Of a stretch of 64,000 nucleotides of DNA, positions 55,850-64,000 are shown in pieces. Every line of letters begins with the position of its first letter. Position 1 is the first letter of the stretch. The notes beneath the pieces were generated by a model. It ran no database searches and was not told where the DNA came from. It saw nothing but the letters and a program-made list of their open reading frames with translations. The DNA lies in assembly GCA_902702965.1 (NCBI GenBank), contig CACRXP010000012.1, positions 2,562,862 through 2,626,861 on the forward strand, given 5' to 3'. The DNA is from Spirometra erinaceieuropaei. Its lineage: Eukaryota; Platyhelminthes; Cestoda; Diphyllobothriidea; Diphyllobothriidae. Both the position numbers and the translations under genes were made by a program.

Positions 55850-56775
55850 CAGTCCTAGACTTAGTTTGCACATCTGAAGGGTTTTTTCAAAGAAAAGTGG
55901 TGCAGCCTGGAGAGTTAGACCAGGCCAAACTTCCCGCACTTGAAAATCCATTTTTATCTTCCGCATAAATCATATGAAGCAGGATATGGACAAAAGGAGT
56001 ATTTTTAGAAACCGAGGCATTTTATCGATTTCAGAAAGTTGGACTTGTAAATCTTCCGTCAGGCGAAGCGTTAATGACAAACTAGAGACAACGGTTTGCA
56101 GAAAGACAACGAACGCCAGGCAAACTGCCAGTTTTTCCAGCAAACATCCGGTGACTCATAAACGAAAATATGTGAGAATACACTTCAGATGGGTTCAGAT
56201 TCACTGCAACAAACCCGTAAAATAATGCACGCGAGGCCCGATACTTCCTCAACCAATTCATGCGGAATGTCAATTCAAAGGCACTTATGGGTAAATGTCT
56301 ATGTGTTTGCCCTCGAAGAACCTTACTGGAAAGAACTTCGATGATATGGCATGTTTTGTGACGCATAAAGAACGTTTCAGAGGCGACCAAGCACATTGTT
56401 GTGGGGTTAGGTGTTGGAATTGACTACCGATCGAAAGCCACCATGCGCAGTCAGGTCATGAAAATCAAAGAACGATTGAATCCGAGGGAGCAGTCAGGCG
56501 TAGTCAATCGTACCTCGTGCATAAGCTGTCCTTGTAATTACACAGATCAGGCTGAACGCATACTCGGATCGCGCATACACGAACATGGGCTGGCTGTGCG
56601 ACGAGGTGACGAATTATCGCAGGTGCCCACCCACGCCTTCGAAACGAGTTATCAGTTTAATTTCGCGGCCGTCAAGATAATCCTTCACGTCATAAACAAG
56701 ACAGATTGAGTAGTGACTGAAGCCTGAGCCGCGGAGGTGAACTCAGTCAATCGATGTATCGATTTGGCGCCGGCA
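55850..56775 (+). pseudogene. PLE fragment: RT thumb and GIY-YIG endonuclease, interrupted by a MITE
   Basis: Plus strand from about 56150: HKRKYVRIHFRWVQIHCNKP (RT end), a degraded thumb, NVSEATKHIVVGLGVGIDYR and KATMRSQVMKIKERL (linker), then SCISCPCNYTDQAERILGSR (endonuclease start with Asp where the Gly of Y-x-G stands), RIHEHGLAVRRGDELSQVPT and a C-terminal stretch to VINKTD and stop at 56709. Beyond, broken frames carry it to tggcgccggca at 56775, where a foldback element interrupts. The catalytic-site change and frame damage make it inactive. Confidence 0.82.
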
Positions 56776-56777
56776 TA

Positions 56778-57770
56778 CAGTGAGTTACCTAACTCATGAA
56801 ATGTAGGCTGAAATTCTGAAATGCGTTTTCGATTAGGAAGGATTACTTGGTCGCGGTTGTAATACTGACTATCATGCGGCATACTATTATAACTTTTCGG
56901 ACTTGGCAGGATGTCGGCTTTTAAATGCACTTCTTTTCAATTTCCTGTAGAAAGCGTACTCGGTAAAAAATGACTACTTAAGTAGCATGCATTTTTCCCG
57001 TCGATTTTCGATGGTCTTGGAAATTCAAAGATATTTTATAGAAACCATAAATAAAAATATGCTTTCTTTTAGTCAATCACTAAAGAATCACGTCTTCTTC
57101 ATACTTCATACTTAAAAAGGGGTATAATTAGGTTTTAAAAAAGTTCCTAATTATGAGACTTTTTAAGACCGCGAAATGTCAATTCACATAGCATTGTACC
57201 TGGCCGTTTACCACTGCTTCTCATGAAATGAACAACATGGTCCCCATCCATTGCAAAATTTTATGGACTCTGCATGATATCTCTTTAATGGCATAGAAAA
57301 ATATGTGATTTTCTTTACGCGGAACGCATGCACCTTGTAGAGGGAAATCACTAAGCGCTAATGCAACGAATGATCAGGCTCCAAATTATTCGGCAATTAG
57401 AAAACTTTTTGAAAACCTAATTATACCCCTTTTTAATTATGAAGTATGAAGAAGACGTGATTCTTTAGTGATTGACTAAAAGAAAGCATATTTTTATTTA
57501 TGGTTTCTATAAAATATCTTTGAATTTCCAAGACCATCGAAAATCGACGGGAAAAATGCATGCTACTTAAGTAGTCATTTTTTACCGAGTACGCTTTCTA
57601 CTGGAGATTGAAAAGAAGTGCATTTAAAAGCCGACATCCTGCCGAGTCCGAAAAGTTATAATAGTATGCCGCATGATAGTCAGTATTACAACCGCGACCA
57701 AGTAATCCTTCCTAATCGAAAACGCATTTAAGAATTTCTGCTAACATTTCATGAGATCGGTCATTCACCG
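56778..57770 (+). mobile_element. Foldback MITE family B, copy 3, inserted in a PLE
   Basis: 993 bases, TA on both sides (56776-56777, 57771-57772). The PLE word ggcgccggcatacagagccctg (intact near 4715 on the minus strand) is split: ggcgccggca-TA lies before and TA-catagccctg after the element. This shows a TA target duplicated on insertion. Confidence 0.92.
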
Positions 57771-57772
57771 TA

Positions 57773-58595
57773 CATAGCCCTGCTCATCCCCCTCCACGCC
57801 TATAAACACCTCGGTACAAATATCCCCCTGTTCTGTTGCCCCTAAGCACCTTGAATTCGACAATTTACCTCCATTAGAGAAATATGGATTATTTCGTCGG
57901 TAGCATAATAAGTGAATATTTTTTCGAGGACCGAACGACCTGGCGAAAGTTCCAATTTTACCTCGAATATACCCCACGAAAGTTCAAAGTCCGTGAATAT
58001 CTACCAGTGGAAGTTCGTATTTCATCGCTTCTTATGGAAGTAAGCTATAAGTGAAGGTTTTTCGTCGATCAAGAGTATATTCGTCGCTAAACGTCGTCAA
58101 GGGCGTTTATTTTTTGTACATTGAGGTTTCTTGTTTGGATGAGTTTTCACATATGACTCAAACACTCGTCTGCATAAAAATGAATGCCCAAAAACTCACT
58201 ACCTCGCTAAATGTTTTCGCGAAATAGCTTATGTTCGAGTACTCGATAAAAACAGCTTAAAATCTGTCATTTTGGGTAATAGATTTAAAGAAATTAATTC
58301 AAGGGCATTCTGGAACTCACCGCACTCTAATGTACCCAACAACTACATGCCAATTTTACGGAAGAAAAGTCTTCTCTATACACGAAAACTTGTATGCCTA
58401 TAGGCGTATCTGCCAATGCTACTTAAAGTTAATAGCCACTGATCGGCCTGTCAATATGTGACGTTATGAAAACCTCTAATTTTATTATGTATCTGTCGGC
58501 TAAGTCAAGTAAAATCCGCCTGGCTCCGGTCGATCGCATCGTTGACAATATAAAAACGGAAAAATTGAGTCAGTTTCGCACAACGAGGTCTCCAA
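57773..58595. other. PLE 3' remnant then no recognised gene
   Basis: The first 10-30 bases continue the PLE. The rest has only short frames and no recognised repeat. Confidence 0.4.
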
Positions 58596-58599
58596 ACAA

Positions 58600-59711
58600 A
58601 TGATCAGATATTACGCACCAAATTATCACCTCCTGTTAACCGCCACGGTAGGCCTTAAAGTACTGTTTCCTTCAGATCAAGTTATGTATGTCTCATTTTC
58701 GCGGAGAAGAGAACGAGGAAGTTCTAGCCAGCAATGCTTGACTGCAGTTAAAGATCTCATCAATCTGACCACGCAAACATGCGTACATCGACTCCTGAAT
58801 ATAGACTCTTGGACGGTTACACATCACCTCTCCCCCCCCCCAGATATTACATTGCACAGGATGTTAACATCAGCCTTTCTATAGGGCCGGAAGGAAAGGT
58901 CCTATCACCTGAACAACACTTAGTGCGACTAAACAGGGTAGGCAAAGGCGATAAGCGACGTTTGGTGTTAAGATTATGCCCGTCAGGACTTTTTGAGATC
59001 CTAACGAGCGGTCCTTTTGCAAACAAGAGAGCACGCCTGCTAACAAACTCAAATTTGTTTAAAGTTCTTAAAATAGCTAAAGTCAATCAGTTTTAAGCCA
59101 AAATAAACGGTCTACTATGTCCCACTAATTAGAATATGAAGTTTTCCGTGAACACGGTCAGCCCACCACTTTCAAAAAGTGCAGTGCACAAAATCGAACA
59201 GAAATTTAAATGACTTACCTAAATATTCGAACTTGGGCTGGGCAATTTTCCTACTTTTCCAATACGCCAATTTTTTGACGGATGCCTGGCGATTTTGAAA
59301 ATTGTTTTCATTATTGATCAACTCATCTACGGAAGATAGTTGAGCATCTGCGGCGGTTGTTCGGTCTGGCAGCTCCTCTGTTTCTCCTTCGGGTGAGTTC
59401 GTTGTCGTCAGTGTATCCGCCCTGTCCTGGTCTTTGAATACATAAAAATGTACGGCTCTGCAAACCGGACGAGGGTCGATATGCCTATTAAATTGGGAAG
59501 CTACAAATGTGAACAATACTTAAACTTTACTAGTCATCAAGAGTCCCTACATTTGCAGGAGATATTTCTTGCTGTTCCAGGAGGGAATATAGACGACAAG
59601 AGCACCTTTTTGCCTCTTGCCATGAGAACGAGACGATTTGGTAAACGAATAGAAATAGCACGGAAGAGTTTCTCTCGTCGGAATCAATTCACGAAGATAG
59701 TGTTTTCCTGA
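58600..59711 (+). other. Unassigned plus-strand frames
   Basis: Frames at 58600-58884, 58779-59096 (105 codons, includes SIGPEGKVLSPEQHLVRLNR) and 59448-59711 (87 codons) are not low-complexity, and the first two overlap in different phases across a C8 run at 58830-58840, a likely frameshift point. I recognise no family. They could be a decayed gene or exons. They lie just upstream of the duplicated flank of acidic gene B. Confidence 0.25.
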
Positions 59712-59769
59712 AACAATAAATCAAGGAGGGATGATTAACTGAACGCACCTAATTGATTATTAATCCAAA

Positions 59770-60336
59770 TTTCACTGGAAGTCGTCGGTGGCTGACGCGT
59801 TGGTTTCGACTTTAGCACAGACCCATCCTAACCAATCCACGCGATCGATTCAGCCATGAATACCGTGGCACCTCACCTGTCTAGACAAACGGTGGAATCT
59901 CTGTGCGCTTTGCAAGCACTGACACGAATCAGACAAACATAGTGCGGTCTCGCATCGCCACCGCACTTAAACAACTCGCTGGTCCAGCGGATTCATACCG
60001 CATCCTCCAGGCTAGGACTTCTATTTCTTGAGCTGGTATGTGTATGTGAAGTCAGAGTGCTCCACTTCACTTCTCCTTCTCTCCGAAGACTCCGAAGGAC
60101 AACCCCATTTGTCCACAGAGGATTTTTGCACCTTTTCATCGGTCTCCTAGCAATCCCCAGCACCTCACTCAACATCCAGTCTCAGGCCCGTTGCTCTCCA
60201 TCAGTACTACTGCCGAAAACAGAGTGAGTTAAAATCCTTCGGCTCAAGAGCTCCTCCTCACCGCCAGCACCACAGTCATAGTCAGCCTCCCAAAGACATC
60301 ACCCTCACCGCCACTAAGCAACCACCAACCCGCCCG
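59770..60336 (+). other. Duplicated upstream flank of acidic gene B, with eroded N-terminal coding part
   Basis: Aligns with 51080-51540. The polypyrimidine/AG block is kept (cttctccttctctccgaag, 60072-60090). The part equivalent to gene A codons 1-60 (tgtccacagaggatttttgc, cactcaacatccagtctcag, actgccgaaaacagagtgag) has a stop in the aligned phase (TAA at 60229-60231) and is shifted against the downstream frame, so the original N-terminus of B is broken. Confidence 0.6.
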
Positions 60337-61215
60337 TTGTCAGCGTCGTCGACTGTTCCCAAAGGCAAAATGAGTTCAAAATCCTCAATTCAAGTACAAC
60401 CACCTGTACCGCCACCACGGCCGTTACGGCCTGACCGACAACCCAAAAACACTGCTCCAAACTTGGCGCAGAGTACCGCCACTAGCCAAAAGACATCCCC
60501 GTCGTCCACCACCAAACCGACAGATGCTGATTCACGGGCACCGCCTCAACAGCCCAACGGCTTAGCTGCCGCCGCAGCGGATGTCGCAGTTGTTCGAAAA
60601 GGCATCCTTAAGAAGACCTCCAAATATGGGGACAATGCGGCAGGCGAGGGTGCAGCGGTGAAAGAAGACACGGTGAAGGACAAGGACAAGAGTCCCAAGA
60701 AAGGAGAAAAGGAAGGAGAAAAGGAGAAGAACGAGGACGTGGAGAAGAGGAAAAAGGATAAAGAGAGGAATGAGCAAGGGAGTGATAGCGGTCAGGATAG
60801 CGATAGTGATAGTGGCTCTAGTGACAGTGACCCAAGTGACAGTGATGATGATGACGACGACAGTGACTCCAGCGACAGTGACTCCAGCGACAGCGACTCC
60901 AGCGACAGTGACTCCAGCGACAGTGAATCCAGCGACAGTGACTCTAGCGACAGTGACTCTAGCGACAGTGACTCGAGCGATAGTGACGACGATGGCAGTG
61001 ACTCTAATGACAGTGACTCCAGCGCCAGTGACTCTAGCGATAGCAACTCCAGTGACGAAGATGATGATGACGATGGCAGTGCTGAAGACAGTAGTGATGG
61101 TGATGAGGATAGCGAAAGTGAAAGCAGCAGTGAGGAGGAAAGCAAAGGGGTAAAGGACAGCTCCAAGGGAAAAAGGAAGCCTGAAGAGTCGAAGAAGACC
61201 GCTGGACCGAAGTGA
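60337..61215 (+). CDS. Ser/Asp-rich acidic protein B (paralogue of A, possibly a pseudogene)
   Basis: Open to TGA at 61213-61215; first in-frame ATG at 60370 (281 residues), the frame being open some way upstream. Order: Ser/Pro-rich start with PPVPPPRPLRP, a Thr/Ser-rich linker, the block RKGILKKTSKYGDNAAGEGA that matches gene A, a Lys/Glu-rich segment, then about 100 residues of SDSSD repeats with short Asp runs, and an end KRKPEESKKTAGPK. It differs from A in having no long poly-Asp run and a more regular 18-base (GACAGTGACTCCAGC-like) repeat. The 5' coding part is damaged, so either translation starts at 60370, or a splice bypasses the damage, or B is a pseudogene. The frame of the repeat region is intact over 840 bases, which argues for recent function. 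Confidence 0.5.
   Translation: MSASSTVPKGKMSSKSSIQVQPPVPPPRPLRPDRQPKNTAPNLAQSTATSQKTSPSSTTKPTDADSRAPPQQPNGLAAAAADVAVVRKGILKKTSKYGDNAAGEGAAVKEDTVKDKDKSPKKGEKEGEKEKNEDVEKRKKDKERNEQGSDSGQDSDSDSGSSDSDPSDSDDDDDDSDSSDSDSSDSDSSDSDSSDSESSDSDSSDSDSSDSDSSDSDDDGSDSNDSDSSASDSSDSNSSDEDDDDDGSAEDSSDGDEDSESESSSEEESKGVKDSSKGKRKPEESKKTAGPK
60815..61080 (+). repeat. Coding minisatellite (Ser-Asp) in gene B
   Basis: Fifteen-base units of the form agtgactccagcgac (SDSSD) in near-perfect tandem, with interruptions by Asp codons. It is the same repeat as gene A 52140-52270 but longer, the usual outcome of unequal exchange between or within such tracts. Confidence 0.85.
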
Positions 61216-61640
61216 TTTGTACAGGTTTCTGTACTCCCCTCCACTCGCAACAGGCAGCTCCAACGCCGTTTCACAGTCCACGGAATTTCAACCTCTTCTT
61301 CCATTCGCACTTATTGTGTACACTTTTTGACAAAGCAAGTTTCAGTGGTTTTTATCTCTTCCTTGAAAGTGCCCCCCTTTTTGTTGGTTTGTTAGCTTTA
61401 ATCTTAAAAGGGGTAAAAAGATATTGTCTATTGTCAAGTCCGCCTGCTGGAAATCATGCAAGATGGTTTGCAGCAGTCAACCTGACGTTTGCCATGCCCT
61501 ATCGCAGTCGGCAGAATGCGAGTCCCTAGCTGAAGCGCATTTGATCGAAGAGCGAGGTGAACGACTGCTTCCCGGTCTAGCCCTTAAGTCCTTCCTGTTC
61601 TGATGTGTGGCTGACTCATATTGACTCAACTGTGAAAAAC
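61216..61640 (+). other. 3' flank of acidic gene B
   Basis: Aligns with the 3' flank of gene A (ttccattcgcacttattgtg, cactttttgacaaagc, ttttatctcttcc). It marks the 3' side of the segmental duplication, which ends near 61590 with the SINE-like block. Confidence 0.5.
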
Positions 61641-61735
61641 TCGGCGTCTCGGTGGGATTCGAACCCACGCAGTAAGGGGAAGGCTTTAGTACAGCCAACG
61701 CTCTAACCAATTGAGCTACATGGCTGACTGACAAC
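61480..61735 (-). mobile_element. Second tRNA-derived SINE family (minus)
   Basis: Minus-strand head: ATGTAGCTCAATTGGTTAGA (A box TAGCTCAATTGG) and GTGGGTTCGAATCCCAC (perfect 5-bp T stem, B box GGTTCGAATCC). An anticodon-arm-like GGCT-GTACTAA-AGCC also forms, but the acceptor ends do not pair, so it is not a working tRNA. The body continues to gggactcgcattctgccgac, also found diverged at 52790-52830. The tail of the other SINE family lies on its 5' side in opposite orientation (61735-61785). Confidence 0.65.
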
Positions 61736-61790
61736 GACAGAAATAGTCATTACGGTCTTTTTCGTCTTCGGCGGTATTCTTTACTCACCA
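61735..61790 (+). mobile_element. SINE tail fragment (first family)
   Basis: acagaaatagtcattacggtcttttt and cgtcttcggcggta correspond to cagaaatggccattccggtctccctt and tgtctttgtcggta in the copy at 45548-45712. Only the tail is present. Confidence 0.5.
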
Positions 61791-62055
61791 TAGATCGCGC
61801 CCTACTTTTCACCACAAACTGCGCCTTCTTCAGCACCTGTATCTTGAAGGGCATCATAGGCTAGGAAGACTGGAAAAACCAAATTGCAGAGCTGTGGTCC
61901 AGACTGAATCAAGGCTGTACTTGTGAGTCGGAGCAAACACAGTGTCGATTACTTTTCATGTCGTAAAGCGCGTAGTGCGTTCCCAAGAGTCGGTGGTTCG
62001 TGTGGACCTCACATAAAAACATCTGACTGTGCTTTCACCGCTGGCTGACTTGCCA
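61790..62055. other. No recognised gene
   Basis: Unassigned spacer between SINE pieces and a foldback element. Confidence 0.4.
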
Positions 62056-62057
62056 TA

Positions 62058-62998
62058 GTCAATGACTAATCGCGTGAAACGTTAACTGAAATTTTGAAAT
62101 GCGCCTTCGATTAGGAAGTATTAATTACGTGGAACTGCAGTATTTATTATCTTGTGGCATAATCCCGTGATATTTCGGACACTGTGGGATGATGGCTTTT
62201 TAACGCACTTTTTAGTGGCCAATAAAGACCGCGCCCGGTTAAAAATGACTACTTAGTATGCGCTTTCCCAATCGGTTTCTGATGTCCTTGTAACTTCAAA
62301 ATATGTTGCAGAAGACCTGTGCGCGTATTTTGTTGTCGCAGTCATTTAGTAGTAAATCACGTCTTCTTCAGATTTTATACTCGAGCAAAAGGTAACTGTC
62401 GACTTTAAAAAGGTTACTATTTATGAATTTTTTAAGACCTTGCAGTGTCGTTTCGAAAAACGTCGTATCTGTCTACTTAATAATGCTCCTCACTAAGTGT
62501 GCAACGTAGTCGAAGCCTGTTGCAACAGTTTATCAGTCCCATAATGGCATAAAAGAATGCATGCTTGTGGACTGAAAGCCCTAAAAGAAGATTCAACGGC
62601 AGATAGAGTTTAAAGTTATTTGGAAATTAAAAAACGCTTTTTTAACCAAATTATGCCCTTTTTCACGCATATTATTTGAAGAAGACATGATTTAGTACTA
62701 AATAAATGCGAGAAATGGTATTTCATAGAGCTTTTCTTTAAAATTTGTTCGAGCTAACAAGGGCATTGAAAATCGATTGGGAAAATTCATGTTGCCTACG
62801 TAGTCATTTTTACACGGCGTGGTTTTGACAAGAGGTCAAAAAGAAGTGCACTCAAAAGCCAATACCGTGGGGTCTCTGAAATATCACAGGATAACGTCTC
62901 CAGATAATCAGTACGACAACCTCCCTAAAGTAACCCTTACTATTCGGAAAGTTATTTCAGAATTTCGATTAACAGTTCATGAGATCTGTCACTGACCG
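62058..62998 (+). mobile_element. Foldback MITE family B, diverged
   Basis: Left end GTCAATGACTAATCGCGTGA and right end TCATGAGATCTGTCACTGAC are degraded family B termini. Inner landmarks aatcacgtcttcttcagatt and gaagaagacatgattta mirror each other. About 940 bases, an old copy. Confidence 0.78.
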
Positions 62999-62999
62999 T

Positions 63000-63368
63000 T
63001 TATATCGCGGATTGGTAAAAGTTTAGTAGGTCTCCTGTACTCCAGATAATAAGCCAAAAATGAGCCGAAAAAGCGTCTTTTAGCTTAAAGCATTGATACT
63101 GCACACCTCAGTGTGGATTTAACTGTGACTTCACGATGACTCAGTGTACTGAAGGTCATAACTGACAGAATTGAAGCGCTGCGTGGAAAGTGCGCACATT
63201 TTTGCTTAGACATGTAAGTGTAAACGGCACTGTAGATGTGGACCGGTTAAAATACAAGTTATATATATACACAGGCAGCACGTTAAGAGTGCAGCAGACC
63301 AGATGCACTTGACATGCATATATATATATGTAGTAGCTCAGTAGGGGTCTGCATTTCGAGTTGATATA
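63000..63368. other. No recognised gene; short (TA)n runs
   Basis: Two short TA runs (63257-63269, 63318-63330) precede the palindrome. No frame with a signature. Confidence 0.4.
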
Positions 63369-63369
63369 A

Positions 63370-63464
63370 TGAAAAATAGAAGTGGTTCTTCGGAAAAGTC
63401 GAGTTGTACTCATTACAACCTCGAGTACAACTCGACTTTTCCGAATAATCTCTTCTATTTTTCA
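63370..63464. repeat. Palindrome (42-bp arms) made of two PLE tail ends
   Basis: Left arm 63370-63411 and right arm 63423-63464 are reverse complements with about three mismatches and an 11-base spacer. The arm sequence (gagtacaactcgacttttcc, cttctatttttca) is the same tail end seen at 45255-45295 and, on the minus strand, at 43448-43405. It therefore is a head-to-head tail pair with everything between deleted. A short (CAGTAT)n follows. Confidence 0.8.
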
Positions 63465-63719
63465 TATCAGTATCAGTATCAGTATATTTCAGGGAAAGTA
63501 GGTGTGTACCTTTGAAATCCCTATTGGTTACATGCAGAGGATATATATGGAGGAAATGGAAAGGAAGTAACATGAAAGAAATGCGAGGGGAATAGCAAAA
63601 ACTGTACAGATGAACACAGAATGTCATGCTTTTAACAGAGTTTAGAGGCACATTAACTTGCTTTGTTGGTCAAAATACAGCGGACAGTTGAGGCACACTT
63701 AAGACACGGGAAAAAGAGG

Positions 63720-64000
63720 TAAAATTGTTTAGTCTACAGGCATCGTGGTGAATGCGAACAGCGGTGTGCGACGTGGCCCAAGCTTAATAAATAACATAAA
63801 CATATATTACTTAAATGTTGGTAGTAGCATCGTTATAACACTAAATTGTCCGTGTTGGTTGTCAAGGTGGCCGTAGTCCGGCGTTATTGTGGTGCGCGCT
63901 ACAATGCTGATCTAGTCTCCATTTAAAAGTATCTACCGAGCCTGACATAACAACATCCTCAGGCAAGGCATTCCAAGCTGCAACCACTCTGTTTGAGAAG
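63720..64000 (-). pseudogene. CR1-like LINE C-terminus and 3' tail, running off the window
   Basis: On the minus strand 64000-63890 reads FSNRVVAAWNALPEDVVMSG and DTFKWRLDQH, the conserved C-terminal end of CR1/jockey-type LINE ORF2 (N-R-V-V-x-x-W-N-x-L-P). The tail (63880-63740) includes gtgaatgcgaacagcggtgtgcg, shared with the tail near 2043. The visible frame is open; the rest lies beyond the window. Confidence 0.8.

Overview
The window is eukaryotic, intron- and transposon-dominated DNA with almost no intact protein genes. It looks like a flatworm genome, most plausibly a large-genome tapeworm. That is an inference from many decayed Penelope-like elements (PLEs) with GIY-YIG endonuclease, CR1-like LINE fragments, tRNA-derived SINEs, TTAGGG-like arrays and foldback MITEs. 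No marker gene fixes the species. There is one 160-base assembly gap (24190-24349).

Layout. 1-9.8 kb: decayed CR1 LINE (minus), a PLE endonuclease piece (minus) with a hammerhead-like tail, an 83-bp-arm inverted repeat, and a second PLE piece (plus) followed by a telomere-like array. 9.8-24 kb: foldback elements of about 1 kb separated by unassigned AT-rich DNA, SINE pieces and GC-richer interspersed repeats. 24-35 kb: the gap, PLE reverse-transcriptase relics, a nested foldback insertion, a PLE endonuclease relic and more foldback elements. 35-43 kb: weak PLE N-terminal relic, a 50-bp minisatellite and two adjacent foldback elements. 43-50 kb: a PLE hot spot with the best-preserved copy (RT plus GIY-YIG), SINEs, further endonuclease tails and a second telomere-like array. 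51-61.6 kb: two paralogous Ser/Asp-rich acidic coding exons in a direct segmental duplication, the interval filled with foldback elements and a PLE. 62-64 kb: one more foldback element, a tail palindrome and a CR1 LINE C-terminus running off the end.

The only plausible host protein-coding sequences are the two acidic exons (51355-52500 and 60370-61215, plus strand). Each has Pro/Lys-rich N-terminal and Ser-Asp repeat C-terminal parts. Their polypyrimidine/AG upstream edges suggest they are downstream exons.

The most striking system is RNA-level. At least seven PLE 3' tails carry one compact motif: CUGANGA-like box, stem II hairpin, GAAA, then a 4-nt palindrome (AGCU or ACGU) and a conserved AGGCAAATAAA-like trailer. 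This matches the small hammerhead variants known from PLEs that have no stem III loop and cleave as dimers. Two of these tails run directly into a (CCCTAA)-like array framed by a shared 24-nt inverted repeat, in the same orientation relative to the PLE. That PLE-ribozyme-telomere-like unit is the best candidate for something not routinely described.
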